Below, piece by piece: positions 24,835 through 34,086 of a DNA stretch of 64,000 bases. Each line of letters opens with the position of its first letter. Position 1 is the first letter of the stretch. The notes below the pieces were generated by a model. That model was not told where the DNA came from. It saw only the letters and a program-made list of their open reading frames with translations, and made no database searches. Source of the stretch: CAZUCU01 sp964618845. Lineage in GTDB: Bacteria; Patescibacteriota; Minisyncoccia; Phycocordibacterales; JAACPR01. Where the stretch lies: contig CAZUCU010000001.1 in the NCBI GenBank assembly GCA_964618845.1, forward strand, positions 1 through 64,000, given 5' to 3'. A program made the position numbers and the translations under genes.

Positions 24835-25905
24835 ATGACAATAGATATAATAAAAATTTTAATACCAGCAATATTAGCATTTTTTGTTGGGATAGGAATT
24901 ACTCCCACTATTACCAATTATCTTTATAAAAATAAGATGTGGAAAAAGAAGGCAAAGACAGTTACGATTGATGGTAGGGAAGCAACAGTTTTTAATTCTT
25001 TACACAAAGAAAAAGAAGTTAATACACCAAGACTTGGTGGAACCGTAATTTGGATCTCTGCGTTGATTGCTACTCTTATAATATGGTTAATAGCAAGAAT
25101 AACTTCAATAGATGTTTTTGAGAAACTTGAATTTGTCTCCAGAAATCAAACATGGATTCCATTTTTTACTTTACTTTTTGGAGCTGGCATTGGTGCAGTT
25201 GATGATATTTTGGAAATAAAAGGTATTGGCGGGCACATCGCTGGGGGTTTGTCTCTCAAAAAAAGATTAGTTTTTGTTGGGATTGTAGGATTAATAATAA
25301 GTTTATGGTTTTTTATAAAATTAGAGGTCTCTTCTATATTTTTACCATTTTGGGGGTATAAAGAAATTGGGTGGTTATTTGTTCCTTTTTTTATAATTGT
25401 TATGTTACTTATTTATTCAGGTGGTATTATAGATGGAATTGATGGATTATCTGGAGGAATTTTTGCAATTGCTTTTGCTGCTTATGGTGTAATTGCATTA
25501 TCAAATACTCAAATAGATTTAGCCACTTTTTGTGTATTGATAGTTGGGTCTATTCTTGCTTTTTTGTGGTTTAATATACCGCCCGCCCGTTTTTATATGT
25601 CAGAAACAGGATCAATGGCGCTCACTATGACATTGACGGTTGTTGCATTTATGACTGATTATTTAGGAAAGGGGAGGGGCCTTATTGTTCTTCCTCTTAT
25701 TGCTCTTCCACTTATATTAACCACCCTGTCTGTTATTGTTCAATTATTATCCAAAAAATTTAGAGGAAAAAAAATATTTTTGTCTACTCCTATACATCAT
25801 CACTTTGAAGCAATTGGTTGGCCTGCCTACAAAGTAACAATGCGATATTGGATTTTTTCTATAGTATTTGCAACTATTGGTGTAATTTTTGCCATAATAA
25901 AATAA
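24835..25905 (+). CDS. mraY: Phospho-N-acetylmuramoyl-pentapeptide transferase
   Basis: Makes lipid I from UDP-MurNAc-pentapeptide and undecaprenyl phosphate. The 356 residues hold about ten membrane segments. Signatures visible are GAVDDILEIKG (the Asp-Asp pair), GIIDGIDGLSGG with the nucleotide-binding Asp, and PIHHHFEAIGW near the C-terminus. First gene of mraY-ftsW-murG-gltX. It is separated from the mraZ-rsmH-ftsL-ftsI-murF block on the other strand. Confidence 0.96.
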   Translation: MTIDIIKILIPAILAFFVGIGITPTITNYLYKNKMWKKKAKTVTIDGREATVFNSLHKEKEVNTPRLGGTVIWISALIATLIIWLIARITSIDVFEKLEFVSRNQTWIPFFTLLFGAGIGAVDDILEIKGIGGHIAGGLSLKKRLVFVGIVGLIISLWFFIKLEVSSIFLPFWGYKEIGWLFVPFFIIVMLLIYSGGIIDGIDGLSGGIFAIAFAAYGVIALSNTQIDLATFCVLIVGSILAFLWFNIPPARFYMSETGSMALTMTLTVVAFMTDYLGKGRGLIVLPLIALPLILTTLSVIVQLLSKKFRGKKIFLSTPIHHHFEAIGWPAYKVTMRYWIFSIVFATIGVIFAIIK

Positions 25906-25915
25906 ATCAAAATTT

Positions 25916-25924
25916 TGTTATAAT
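25916..25924 (+). promoter_or_regulatory. Extended -10 of ftsW
   Basis: TGTTATAAT, hexamer at 25919-25924, ATG at 25932 after 7 bases. Confidence 0.65.
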
Positions 25925-25931
25925 CTTATAA

Positions 25932-27032
25932 ATGTATAATAAAATTAAAGTTGAAAAATATTTTTTATGGACTGTAATAATACTTACTCTTTTTGGTTTT
26001 TTAATTTTTTATTCAGCTTCAACAGGATTAGCCGCCAAAGAAAATTTAAATTTTTATTCTAGAATAATAAATCAATTTACAATAGGTATACTGGGGGGGC
26101 TATTTTTGATGTTTATTTTTTATAAAATTATTAATAATGATTTTATAAAGAAACACGCTATTATCTTGTTTTTAATTTCTTTCACATTAAATCTTGTTGT
26201 TTTTATTCCTGGAGTTGGAATAGAACACGGTGGATCTATAAGATGGATTGATTTTAAATTTTTTACTCTTCAGCCTTCAGAATTATTAAAAATAACTTCC
26301 ATAATTTTTTTTGCTTCATGGATTAATTATCATAAAGAAAAGATCAAAAAAAACTTTTTTTCTATAATATCCTTATGTGTGCTAATTCTTTTAATTTCCA
26401 TCCCATTGATATTTCAGAGAGATTTTGACACAATATTTTTAATCACGGTACCAATTTGTGCAATGTATTTAGTAGCAAAGGCCCCGTTTAAACATTTTTT
26501 GTTATTTTTATCTTTACCAATAATTTTAGGGTTAATTTTATTTTTTACAGTACCCCATATAAATTCCAGAATAATGGGTTTCCTAAATCAAAGTGAAGAT
26601 GGACAAACAATAAATTATCAAACTCAACAATCGCAAATCGCAATTGGTTCTGGTGGAATTTTTGGCAAAGGATTAGGAAAAAGTACTCAAAAATTTGGAG
26701 CGTTACCTGAACCCACAAGTGATTCTGTTTTTGCAGTTTTAGCAGAAGAGACTGGTCTGATTGGTGCGACTTTCATTTTAATTTTATATTTTTTACTTAT
26801 TGTGTTTGGATATAAAATCGCCTTGAACTCTAAAAATATATATGGTTCTCTATTTACTTTTGGGGTTATGACATTAATTGCTACACAATCTATTATGAAT
26901 ATTGCTTCGATGGTTGGTTTGTTTCCAATTACTGGACAACCTTTAGTTTTTGTTTCTCATGGAGGTACCTCCCTTCTTGTGACACTTGCTTCAATGGGAA
27001 TGATTTTAAATATATCCAAAAAAGAAAAATAA
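25932..27032 (+). CDS. ftsW: SEDS glycosyltransferase FtsW/RodA
   Basis: Polymerises lipid II into glycan strands with a partner class B PBP. The 366 residues contain about ten membrane helices. SEDS hallmarks are the WIDFKFFTLQPSELLK block, the SQIAIGSGGIFGKGLGKS loop, LPEPTSDSVFAVLAEETGLIG and a C-terminal TGQPLVFVSHGGTSL. Its place between mraY and murG points to FtsW; the partner FtsI is encoded at 50.1 kb. A RodA role cannot be excluded, because no other SEDS gene accompanies mrdA in this window. Confidence 0.93.
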   Translation: MYNKIKVEKYFLWTVIILTLFGFLIFYSASTGLAAKENLNFYSRIINQFTIGILGGLFLMFIFYKIINNDFIKKHAIILFLISFTLNLVVFIPGVGIEHGGSIRWIDFKFFTLQPSELLKITSIIFFASWINYHKEKIKKNFFSIISLCVLILLISIPLIFQRDFDTIFLITVPICAMYLVAKAPFKHFLLFLSLPIILGLILFFTVPHINSRIMGFLNQSEDGQTINYQTQQSQIAIGSGGIFGKGLGKSTQKFGALPEPTSDSVFAVLAEETGLIGATFILILYFLLIVFGYKIALNSKNIYGSLFTFGVMTLIATQSIMNIASMVGLFPITGQPLVFVSHGGTSLLVTLASMGMILNISKKEK

Positions 27033-27057
27033 TTTATTTTATAATAATCAATTTTTT

Positions 27058-27066
27058 TGGTAGAAT
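27058..27066 (+). promoter_or_regulatory. Extended -10 of murG
   Basis: TGGTAGAAT, hexamer at 27061-27066, ATG at 27073 after 6 bases. Confidence 0.55.
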
Positions 27067-27072
27067 AAAAGC

Positions 27073-28200
27073 ATGAAGATTATTTTTACGGGAGGCGGTT
27101 CTGGGGGTCATTTTTATCCAATAATAGCAATAGCCCAGGAACTTAGAAAATTAATAAAAGAAGAAAAATTAGTTGACCCAATTTTGTATTTTCTGGCACC
27201 CGATCCTTATGATAAAGGAATATTATTTGACAATGGAATAATTTACAAAAAAATATTTTCTGGGAAAAAAAGATTGTATCCTTCATTCTTAAATTTTCTC
27301 GATAAAATTAAACTCGCAATTGGTGTGTTACAAGCAATGTGGATGGTTTTTTGGATTTATCCTGATATTGTTTTTAGCAAAGGGGGTTTTGGTAGCATTC
27401 CCGTCGTCTTTGTAAGTAAATTACTTAAAATTCCAATTGTCATACATGAATCAGATAGTGCTCCAGGCAGAGCAAATCAGTGGGCCAGTAAATTTGCAGA
27501 AAAAATTGCAATTTCTTATCCAGAAGCAGCAAATTATTTTGATAAAGAAAAAGTTGCCTGGACGGGTCATCCTGTAAGAGATGAAATAAAAGTACCAACA
27601 AAAGAAGGCGGGCACGAATATTTGGGTTTTGATAAAAATATACCAACTCTCTTTATATTAGGTGGTTCCTCAGGGTCACAAACTATTAATGACAAAATTG
27701 TTGATGTCTTACCAGAGTTGGTAAAAAAATATCAAATTATTCACCAAGTCGGAAAGAAAAATTTAAAGGAAATGAGAGAAACAACAAATTTAGTGTTAAA
27801 TGATTCTTTATTTGGTAATCGCTACAAAATTTTTGATTATTTAAGTAATTTAGGAATTAAAATGGCTTCTGGAGCTACAGATTTAATAATATCTCGAGCA
27901 GGTTCAACTATTTTTGAAATAGCATCGTGGGGAAAGCCAAGTATCATTATTCCAATAACAGAATCTAATAATGATCACCAGAGAAAGAATGCTTATAACT
28001 ATTTAAGAGCAGGAGCTTGTGTGGTAATTGAAGAAAATAATTTAACCTCAGAAATATTGCTCTCAGAAATAGAAAGATTATTAACAAATCAAGTTTTATT
28101 AAAAGAGATGTCAGAAAGGGCTCTATCTTTTGTAAAACCAAATGCAAGTTATTTGATAGCTAAAGAAATTATTGATACATTAATAAGACATGAATCATAG
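27073..28200 (+). CDS. murG: UDP-GlcNAc transferase MurG (lipid II synthase)
   Basis: Adds GlcNAc to lipid I on the inner membrane face. The 375 residues show the N-terminal GGGSGGHFYPIIAIAQEL loop, FSKGGFGSIPVVF, the HESDSAPGRANQW block, and the C-terminal donor site with RAGSTIFEIASWGKPSIIIP and DHQRKNAYNY. Overlaps the annotated gltX frame by 11 bases. Confidence 0.96.
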   Translation: MKIIFTGGGSGGHFYPIIAIAQELRKLIKEEKLVDPILYFLAPDPYDKGILFDNGIIYKKIFSGKKRLYPSFLNFLDKIKLAIGVLQAMWMVFWIYPDIVFSKGGFGSIPVVFVSKLLKIPIVIHESDSAPGRANQWASKFAEKIAISYPEAANYFDKEKVAWTGHPVRDEIKVPTKEGGHEYLGFDKNIPTLFILGGSSGSQTINDKIVDVLPELVKKYQIIHQVGKKNLKEMRETTNLVLNDSLFGNRYKIFDYLSNLGIKMASGATDLIISRAGSTIFEIASWGKPSIIIPITESNNDHQRKNAYNYLRAGACVVIEENNLTSEILLSEIERLLTNQVLLKEMSERALSFVKPNASYLIAKEIIDTLIRHES

Positions 28201-29605
28201 AAAACAGCCAGAAGAAAACAGCGAGAAAAGAAAAGCAAAGAAGAGTTTTTTTTCCTTTTTCCGTTCTTTTTTTTTGGTAAAGAAAGAAGCTCCAGTCATA
28301 GTTAGAATTGCCCCATCTCCAACAGGAAATTTACATATAGGAACGGCACGAACCGCTTTATTTAATTATCTATTTGCCAAACAAAATAATGGAAAATTTG
28401 TTCTAAGAATTGAAGATACAGACAAAGAAAGAAGCAAAAAAGAATACGAAGAAAATATAATTGAAGGCTTAAAATGGCTTGGAATTTCTTGGGACGAATT
28501 TTACAGACAAAGTGAAAGGGGAGAAATATATAAAAAATATTTGAAAAGATTGATTGATGAAAAAAAAGCTTATATTTCAAGAGAAACCCCCAAAGAAGAA
28601 AGCCAGAGGAGCGAGGTTATTAGATTTAGAAATCCAAATAAAAAAATAAAGTTTAAAGATATCATAAGGGGAGAAATAGAATTTGATACTACAGAATTAG
28701 GAGATTTTGTAATTGCTAAATCAGTAGATGAGCCGATTTTTCATTTTGCTGTGGTTGTTGATGACTATGAAATGAAAATTACTCATGTAATAAGGGGTGA
28801 AGATCATATCTCTAATACACCAAGACAAATATTGATACAAGAAGCAATTAGGGCTCCAAGACCTCTTTATGCCCACATGCCATTAACTTTAAATAAACAA
28901 AGAGCAAAATTATCAAAAAGAGATGGTGTAATGTCTATAAATGAGTTTAAAGAGATGGGATATTTACCAGAAGCTTTTATAAATTTTTTGGCAATGCTTG
29001 GTTGGGCACCCAAAGATGATAGAGAACTGTTTACTTTGGAAGAACTCAAAAAAGAATTTAAATTAGAGGATTTACAAAAAGGAGGAGCAATTTTTAATAT
29101 TGAAAAATTAGATTGGTTCAATAAAGAATGGATTAAAAAAATGGATAATCAATATCTCAAAAAAATAATATTAGAAAAAGCTAAAAATATTAAAGAAGAT
29201 GTTTTGGATAGATCTTTACCAGAAATAAAAGGGCGCATTGAAAAAATTAAGGATCTGGAAAAACTATTTCAGATAGGTGGGGAATTTGAATATTTAATAA
29301 TCTTGTCATCATATAAAAAAGAAAAATTAAATTGGAAAAACAATCCAAATGAAATTACCAAAAAACATTTACAAAAAATATTAAGCTTGGTTGGAACAAT
29401 TTTAATTGATGATTTTGAAATTGAAAAAATTAAAACAGAAATATTTAACTATGCCAATAAAGAGGGGAGGGGTGATGTTTTGTGGCCATTTCGTTTTGCA
29501 TTATCAGGAAAAGACAAATCTATAGATCCATTCACACTAAGTTATATTTTAGGAAAAAATGAAACAATAAATAGACTTGAAAATGCAATTACAAAATTGG
29601 GATAA
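28190..29605 (+). CDS. gltX: Glutamyl-tRNA synthetase
   Basis: Charges tRNA-Glu, and often tRNA-Gln in bacteria lacking GlnRS. The catalytic core begins at RIAPSPTGNLHIGTAR (HIGH motif) and has the KMSKS loop AKLSKRDGVM. The frame from ATG 28190 adds about 35 residues before the normal start, rich in Lys and Phe and encoded by a purine run then a T-run; TTG at 28274 gives a canonical N-terminus. The cognate tRNA-Glu(CTC) is at 43.7 kb. It continues into the EnvC-like gene with a short overlap. Confidence 0.95.
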   Translation: MNHRKQPEENSEKRKAKKSFFSFFRSFFLVKKEAPVIVRIAPSPTGNLHIGTARTALFNYLFAKQNNGKFVLRIEDTDKERSKKEYEENIIEGLKWLGISWDEFYRQSERGEIYKKYLKRLIDEKKAYISRETPKEESQRSEVIRFRNPNKKIKFKDIIRGEIEFDTTELGDFVIAKSVDEPIFHFAVVVDDYEMKITHVIRGEDHISNTPRQILIQEAIRAPRPLYAHMPLTLNKQRAKLSKRDGVMSINEFKEMGYLPEAFINFLAMLGWAPKDDRELFTLEELKKEFKLEDLQKGGAIFNIEKLDWFNKEWIKKMDNQYLKKIILEKAKNIKEDVLDRSLPEIKGRIEKIKDLEKLFQIGGEFEYLIILSSYKKEKLNWKNNPNEITKKHLQKILSLVGTILIDDFEIEKIKTEIFNYANKEGRGDVLWPFRFALSGKDKSIDPFTLSYILGKNETINRLENAITKLG

Positions 29606-30899
29606 AAAAATATATAAAATAGTATTTTTGATTATCTTTATTATTATTTTTTTGCCATTTGTTTCTCAATCAGAAACCGTAGAAGAATTAGAAGATAAAA
29701 TTGAGTCTTTTGAAGCAAGAATTCTACAATTAGAAAAAGAAATTACAGAACAAAGAGCCAAAGTTCAAGATACTTCAAAGAAAGCAGCTGATTTACAATC
29801 CGTAGTAAATTCTTTAAATGCAACAAAAAAAACATTAGAAAAGGAAATTGCCAGGACAGAAACAGTAATAGATAAAAGTAAAACGAATATTGAAAAATTA
29901 TCTATAGAAATTGATGACAAAAATCAAAAGATAAAAATTACTAATAAAGCTTTGGCAGAATCTATTAGGTCTTTAAATATGCTTGAGGAAAGATCTTTTT
30001 TTGAGATGTTATTTTCAAGTCAAACTATATCAGAATTTTCTAATGATTTGATAAATGTACAAAAGGTCAAAGACAGATTAAAAAGAACAAAATATGAATT
30101 ATTAAATTTAAATCAGGAATTAAGTGTTAAAAAAGATGAAGAAGAAGGTGAAAAAGAAAATTTAGAACAAGAACAAAAAAAATTAGTTGGTCAAAAACAA
30201 ACTGTTGAGTATACAAAAAAAGAAAAAGATTCTCTGCTTGCAATTACAAAAAATGAGGAGGCCCGATATAAAACATTATTAGCAGAAAAAGAAGCACAAA
30301 AAAAGGCTTTTGAAGCCGAACTTTTTGATATAGAATCGAAATTAAAAATTTTAATAGATCCCAATAGCTATCCTACAGCAAAAAAGGGAGTTTTAGATTG
30401 GCCTGTTTCTGGTTTTAGAATTACTCAATTTTTTGGTAATACTACTTTTGCACGCAGTAATCCACAATTTTATTCAAGTGGATTTCATAATGGAGTAGAT
30501 TTAGCTATACCAATTGGTACTTCTGTTCGCTCAACTGATTCTGGTGTTATAATGGGATTTGATAACACAGACAGATATCCAGGTTGTTATTCTTGGGGTG
30601 GATGGGTTTTAGTCAAACACGATAATGGTCTGTCTACTCTTTATGCTCATCTATCGAGTTCAATAGTAAAAGTTGGTCAAAGAGTAGAAAGAGGACAAAC
30701 AATTGCATATAGTGGAAGCACTGGTATGTCAACTGGACCACACCTTCACTTCACTGTTTATGCAAGCCAAGGAGTAACTGTAAGATATTATAAAGATGTC
30801 AAACCAAGCACCATTGGTTGTGGAGCAACCAATGCCCAAATTCCGATAGCATCGCTTGATTCTTATCTTGATCCAATGCTTTATTTACCACAATTATAA
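29583..30899 (+). CDS. EnvC-like coiled-coil peptidoglycan hydrolase (M23 peptidase)
   Basis: Secreted or anchored protein of 438 residues. Start set at ATG 29583; a TTG lies 6 bases upstream. The signal segment (about residues 10-29) is followed by a long coiled coil (about 35-255) and a LytM/M23 domain: GFHNGVDLAIPIGT with the zinc His and Asp, LYAHLSS, and GPHLHFTVY with the second His pair. The zinc site looks intact, so it may be an active endopeptidase rather than only an amidase activator. Cell separation is the usual role. It overlaps gltX and is followed by the FemAB-like gene. Confidence 0.9.
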   Translation: MQLQNWDKKIYKIVFLIIFIIIFLPFVSQSETVEELEDKIESFEARILQLEKEITEQRAKVQDTSKKAADLQSVVNSLNATKKTLEKEIARTETVIDKSKTNIEKLSIEIDDKNQKIKITNKALAESIRSLNMLEERSFFEMLFSSQTISEFSNDLINVQKVKDRLKRTKYELLNLNQELSVKKDEEEGEKENLEQEQKKLVGQKQTVEYTKKEKDSLLAITKNEEARYKTLLAEKEAQKKAFEAELFDIESKLKILIDPNSYPTAKKGVLDWPVSGFRITQFFGNTTFARSNPQFYSSGFHNGVDLAIPIGTSVRSTDSGVIMGFDNTDRYPGCYSWGGWVLVKHDNGLSTLYAHLSSSIVKVGQRVERGQTIAYSGSTGMSTGPHLHFTVYASQGVTVRYYKDVKPSTIGCGATNAQIPIASLDSYLDPMLYLPQL

Positions 30900-30900
30900 A

Positions 30901-31932
30901 ATGTCACAATTAGAATTTAAAAAAATAGATAACCCCAAAAATTATCAAAATTTTATTATTGAAAACAGTGGTAAATTTACTCAGGCAGATTTTTATGGAG
31001 ATTGGCATTTAAATTTGGGAAAAGGTGTATACCATTTTATCATCTTAAATCAAGATAAACCGGTTCTTTTTATGCAAATAATTGAAATTAATGCACTTTT
31101 TAATCAAAAATTTTTATATTCTCCATATGGACCGATTTATAAAAAAGAGTTCTTAAAAGAAATTTTACCCGTGCTTAAAAATGGATTAATAAAAGAATTT
31201 AAAAACACAAAAAATTTCTTTTGCCGGTTAGACTTTTGTCCAACATTAAACAAAGAACAAGAAGATTTAATAAAAAAATATTTTTGGAAATCGAATAAAA
31301 AAATCTACAAAGGGTCTCTTTTTCAACCAAGAGACGAGTGGGTATTAGATTTAAACAAAGAGGAAGATGAGATTTATAAAAATATTGACAAAAAAAATAG
31401 ATATTGTATTAGGCAAGCTGAAAAAAGGGGAGTGGTGGTAGAAATTATTACTGATCAGTTTAATAGATATTTTGAAGAATTTTACAAATTACTTTTGGAA
31501 ACTTCAAAGAGAAATAATTTTGGAATTCATAAAAAAGAATATTATCAGGAAATTTTCAATTCAATACAAAAAAATAAAAATGGATATTTAGTTAGATCAA
31601 TTTATAAAGGAAAAATTAATGATTCTCTTTTATTTTTAAACTTTGGAAAGACAACAATGTTTATATTTGGTGCTTCAAGTGACTTAAATAGGACTCTACC
31701 TACAGCTCACTTAGCTCAGTGGCATAGTATTCTGTACGCAAAAAGCATTGGTATGGATTTATACAATTTTGGTGGAATATCGACTGATTCTGATCCAATA
31801 CCGAGTCTTGAAAAAGTAACAAGGTTTAAGAAGAGATTTGGGGGATATATATTTAAACATTCTCAATATTTTGATCTGATAATTAATAGGTTTTGGTATT
31901 TGTTGTTTATAATAAGAAAATTTATAAAATAG
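30901..31932 (+). CDS. FemAB/FemX-type peptidoglycan peptidyltransferase
   Basis: GNAT-fold transferase family that adds amino acids from aminoacyl-tRNA to lipid II stem peptides. Start set at ATG 30901, one base after the previous stop. The 343 residues contain the first GNAT-like half (ADFYGDWHLNLGKGVY) and the second half with KKNRYCIRQAEKRGVVVE and YNFGGISTDSDP, typical for FemX. It suggests an interpeptide bridge or branched stem in this wall; the residue added cannot be predicted. It is in the same unit as the M23 hydrolase. Confidence 0.85.
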   Translation: MSQLEFKKIDNPKNYQNFIIENSGKFTQADFYGDWHLNLGKGVYHFIILNQDKPVLFMQIIEINALFNQKFLYSPYGPIYKKEFLKEILPVLKNGLIKEFKNTKNFFCRLDFCPTLNKEQEDLIKKYFWKSNKKIYKGSLFQPRDEWVLDLNKEEDEIYKNIDKKNRYCIRQAEKRGVVVEIITDQFNRYFEEFYKLLLETSKRNNFGIHKKEYYQEIFNSIQKNKNGYLVRSIYKGKINDSLLFLNFGKTTMFIFGASSDLNRTLPTAHLAQWHSILYAKSIGMDLYNFGGISTDSDPIPSLEKVTRFKKRFGGYIFKHSQYFDLIINRFWYLLFIIRKFIK

Positions 31933-32179
31933 AAATCCCGTGGTCTTAGTCATATTGTATAGGGCGCAAAGATATATTGTGCGACATAGATATATAGAGC
32001 AAAAGGCGCTTCCCCCTCCAAAAGAAAGCACAAAGTTCGAAATCAGAAATATAAAATTCTTCGATCAGGCTCAGAACAAGCAAATCAGAAATCCAAATAT
32101 CCTCTTTTGTGTTTGTATTATTATTTTGTATTTTGTGCTTGGTACTTCGGATTTATTTTTTTACCTCTCCCCCAGACAA
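31933..32179. repeat. Gap of dispersed short-word repeats
   Basis: No gene. From about 32030 it consists of words such as CGAAATCAGAAAT and AATCAGAAATCCAAAT, then TTTTGTGCTTGGTACTTCGG (32137-32156), which recurs as TTTTGTGCTTAGTGCTTCGA near 39942. A 97-codon open frame across it is composed only of these repeats and is not counted as a gene. Confidence 0.55.
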
Positions 32180-32217
32180 ACCAAAAATCCCCAGGATAAA
32201 CCTTGGGGATTTTTGGT
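32180..32217. terminator. Bidirectional terminator
   Basis: Perfect 14-base stem ACCAAAAATCCCCA (32180-32193) with complement at 32204-32217. A/T runs within the arms serve both directions: the FemAB unit from the left and the SLT-like gene from the right. Confidence 0.88.
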
Positions 32218-32229
32218 AAATGGAATAAT

Positions 32230-32667
32230 TTAATTACTGTTCATCGCAATACCTTCACCTTTGTTCCAACATTTGGAAGATGAATACCAGGGTTTTAATC
32301 CTTGAGTTTCATATAAATGTTTTGCATAAGCAAGGTTTCCTTCGAGAGTATAAATGTCGTGACCTAATTTTTTGGAATTTTCTAAATGAAAATATTCATT
32401 TATTTGCATGATCCCAACATCTAATCGATTTTTCACACCTCGTAGGGTATTTCCATTCGCATCGAATTGATTGTATTTTGATTCGCAGAATGCGACTTTT
32501 GAAAGTATTGGTGTATTTGTGAAGTACTCTTTGACAGTTTCTTCAACTGTTTTGGGCTCTTCCAAAGCCTCGTTCTTGATGCTCTCATCAACAGTCGTTG
32601 TTGATGCGACGCTATCAAGGCTTGCGATATTTACTGAGTTAGCTCCTGTTACAGATGCTACAAGCAT
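32230..32667 (-). CDS. SLT/lysozyme-like protein, probable frameshift in the signal peptide
   Basis: Lytic-transglycosylase-like domain at residues about 60-145: KVAFCESKYNQFD with the catalytic-type Glu, LDVGIMQINEYF, and NLAYAKHLYETQGLKPW. ATG 32667 leaves only half a signal peptide. In-frame translation continues upstream (TVKSRLIIQFTIGLA) to a stop at 32716-32718 without ATG, GTG or TTG. An ATG at 32723 in another frame (MCRLQLK) would join perfectly if the AAAA run near 32703-32706 had one more A. So the gene is either frameshifted, read by slippage, or starts at ATT. It acts on peptidoglycan outside the cell. Confidence 0.75.
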   Translation of the reverse strand: MLVASVTGANSVNIASLDSVASTTTVDESIKNEALEEPKTVEETVKEYFTNTPILSKVAFCESKYNQFDANGNTLRGVKNRLDVGIMQINEYFHLENSKKLGHDIYTLEGNLAYAKHLYETQGLKPWYSSSKCWNKGEGIAMNSN

Positions 32668-32843
32668 CGCAAGTCCGATAGTAAATTGTATAATAAGCCT
32701 ACTTTTAACTGTAATCTACACATGCAACCCTATATGGAGTGTAGGTTTTGAGTTATTTTTAGATTATGGATTTTTATTCCAATTCTATTATCTTCAATCA
32801 AATTTTATTGATTCAAGCCCTGTTTACAGGCCCCAAAACTAAA

Positions 32844-32864
32844 GTTCGGTGTGCTTAACCGAAC
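32844..32864. terminator. Weak hairpin in the gap between two minus-strand genes
   Basis: GTTCGGT (32844-32850) pairs with ACCGAAC (32858-32864). Read on the minus strand it lies after the Ada-like gene and is followed by a T-containing stretch. The remainder of 32724-32925 holds nothing I can name. Confidence 0.4.
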
Positions 32865-32925
32865 AGTAAATATTGTACCATATTTTGAATTATAATCAAC
32901 ATTACACTATTAATTTAATGTATTG

Positions 32926-33285
32926 TCAATGCTCAAAATATGGCTTAAAACCTGCCTTTTCTGCTTCTTCTTGACTTTTAAAATAAATTCTATTCTTCTC
33001 AGAAAGAGAATTTGCTCGATTTGAGTCTATTTGATAATAGTACTTTCCTCTGCTTGAAGCGACAAATAAAAATATACTTGATGAAGTTGCAATTTTTTCT
33101 TCTTCGGTTTGTTTAGATTCACTAATTATTATAATTTTTTCTTCTTTACTCAATACTTTATTCCATACAAAAAATATACCTATCGTTAAAAATAATAAAT
33201 AAAAACCAATATCAACAAGCATTTCCATAATAATTTTTCTTTTAAAAAGTCGCTTGATTTTTATTATTTGTTGTATTAGAATCAC
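32926..33285 (-). CDS. Small membrane protein with Ada-zinc-finger-like tail
   Basis: Protein of 119 residues from GTG 33285. That start is favoured because TATACT (minus strand, 33293-33298) lies 7 bases before it, the leaderless spacing; ATG 33228 is the alternative. One membrane segment (about residues 24-42) is followed by a C-terminal block, SSRGKYYYQIDSNRANSLSE then FKSQEEAEKAGFKPY. This matches the shape of the Ada metal-binding domain but has lost the zinc cysteines. Function unknown. Confidence 0.6.
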   Translation of the reverse strand: MILIQQIIKIKRLFKRKIIMEMLVDIGFYLLFLTIGIFFVWNKVLSKEEKIIIISESKQTEEEKIATSSSIFLFVASSRGKYYYQIDSNRANSLSEKNRIYFKSQEEAEKAGFKPYFEH

Positions 33286-33354
33286 AGAACTTAGTATAAA
33301 ACATTAAGGTTAAATTCTGATAAATAAAAGATTAAAAAATTATAAAACAAGATT

Positions 33355-33633
33355 ATGTCAAAAGTTAAAGCCGGTGGAACAGCTAAAAACCTCAGAGATT
33401 CAGGACCAAAATATTTGGGAGTAAAAATTTCTGACGGTCAAAAAGCCAAAAAAGGAAACATCATAGTAAAACAAAGAGGTACAAAATACCTTCCTGGGAC
33501 AAATACAATGATCGGCAAAGATCATACTATTTTTTCAATTAAAGATGGGGTTGTTAAATTTTCAACAAAAAGAAAAACCAGATTTGATTCAAAAAAAGTT
33601 ACAAGAAAATTAGTTGAAGTTATATCTAAATAA
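33355..33633 (+). CDS. rpmA: 50S ribosomal protein L27
   Basis: N-terminal tail reaches the peptidyl transferase centre. The 92 residues begin MSKVKAGGTAKNLRDSGPKYLGVK without the cleavable extension of Firmicutes, and GTKYLPGTNTMIGKDHTIF is diagnostic. The usual neighbour rplU is not adjacent but 6 kb away on the other strand. A TATAAA lies at 33341-33346, 8 bases before the ATG. Confidence 0.96.
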   Translation: MSKVKAGGTAKNLRDSGPKYLGVKISDGQKAKKGNIIVKQRGTKYLPGTNTMIGKDHTIFSIKDGVVKFSTKRKTRFDSKKVTRKLVEVISK

Positions 33634-33649
33634 GTAAAGATTGATTTTT

Positions 33650-34072
33650 TTATTTTATTTCTAAAGTAAAACTTCCCTCTTTGTTTTTACTTTCCATAGG
33701 AATTTTATATATACCCACTTCTCTAATTTCTGGCATTTTAATTATTTCTTTTGCTTCTTTGTTTTCTATAACCCGCAACACCTCGTCTAAATGAAGTTTA
33801 GAGAACATATGTCCCTTATCATTTTTTGCTACTCCAAGTTCAAAACTCTTACCATTTAATGAATCAATAATCAAATTTAACTTTGCTATCTGGGTATTTT
33901 TTTCTTCTTCTAATGCAGACTTTTTTGTCTCAATGTTGGAAATTGCACTCTCTGAAGCTTCAATCGCTAATCCTTTTGGTAAAAGCAGGTTAAGAGCATA
34001 ACCGGTCTTGACCTCTTTGATATCATCCTTTTTCCCCAAATTTAGTACATCTTTTAATAGAATTATTTTCAT
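33650..34072 (-). CDS. rplI: 50S ribosomal protein L9
   Basis: The N-terminal domain [36 protein letters not shown] (shown as the family block up to about residue 35) binds 23S rRNA; a long helix and C-terminal domain follow. Start taken at ATG 34072, since the family begins MKIILL; an ATG three codons upstream (34081) is also possible. Some CPR lineages lack L9, so its presence helps place the genome. Lies just downstream of ctpA. Confidence 0.93.
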   Translation of the reverse strand: MKIILLKDVLNLGKKDDIKEVKTGYALNLLLPKGLAIEASESAISNIETKKSALEEEKNTQIAKLNLIIDSLNGKSFELGVAKNDKGHMFSKLHLDEVLRVIENKEAKEIIKMPEIREVGIYKIPMESKNKEGSFTLEIK

Positions 34073-34086
34073 TCTGCTCATAGAGC

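Noticed and set aside
31940..32233. 97-codon open frame after the FemAB-like gene
   Set aside because: It is made of dispersed word repeats, crosses the terminator, and has no protein-like composition.
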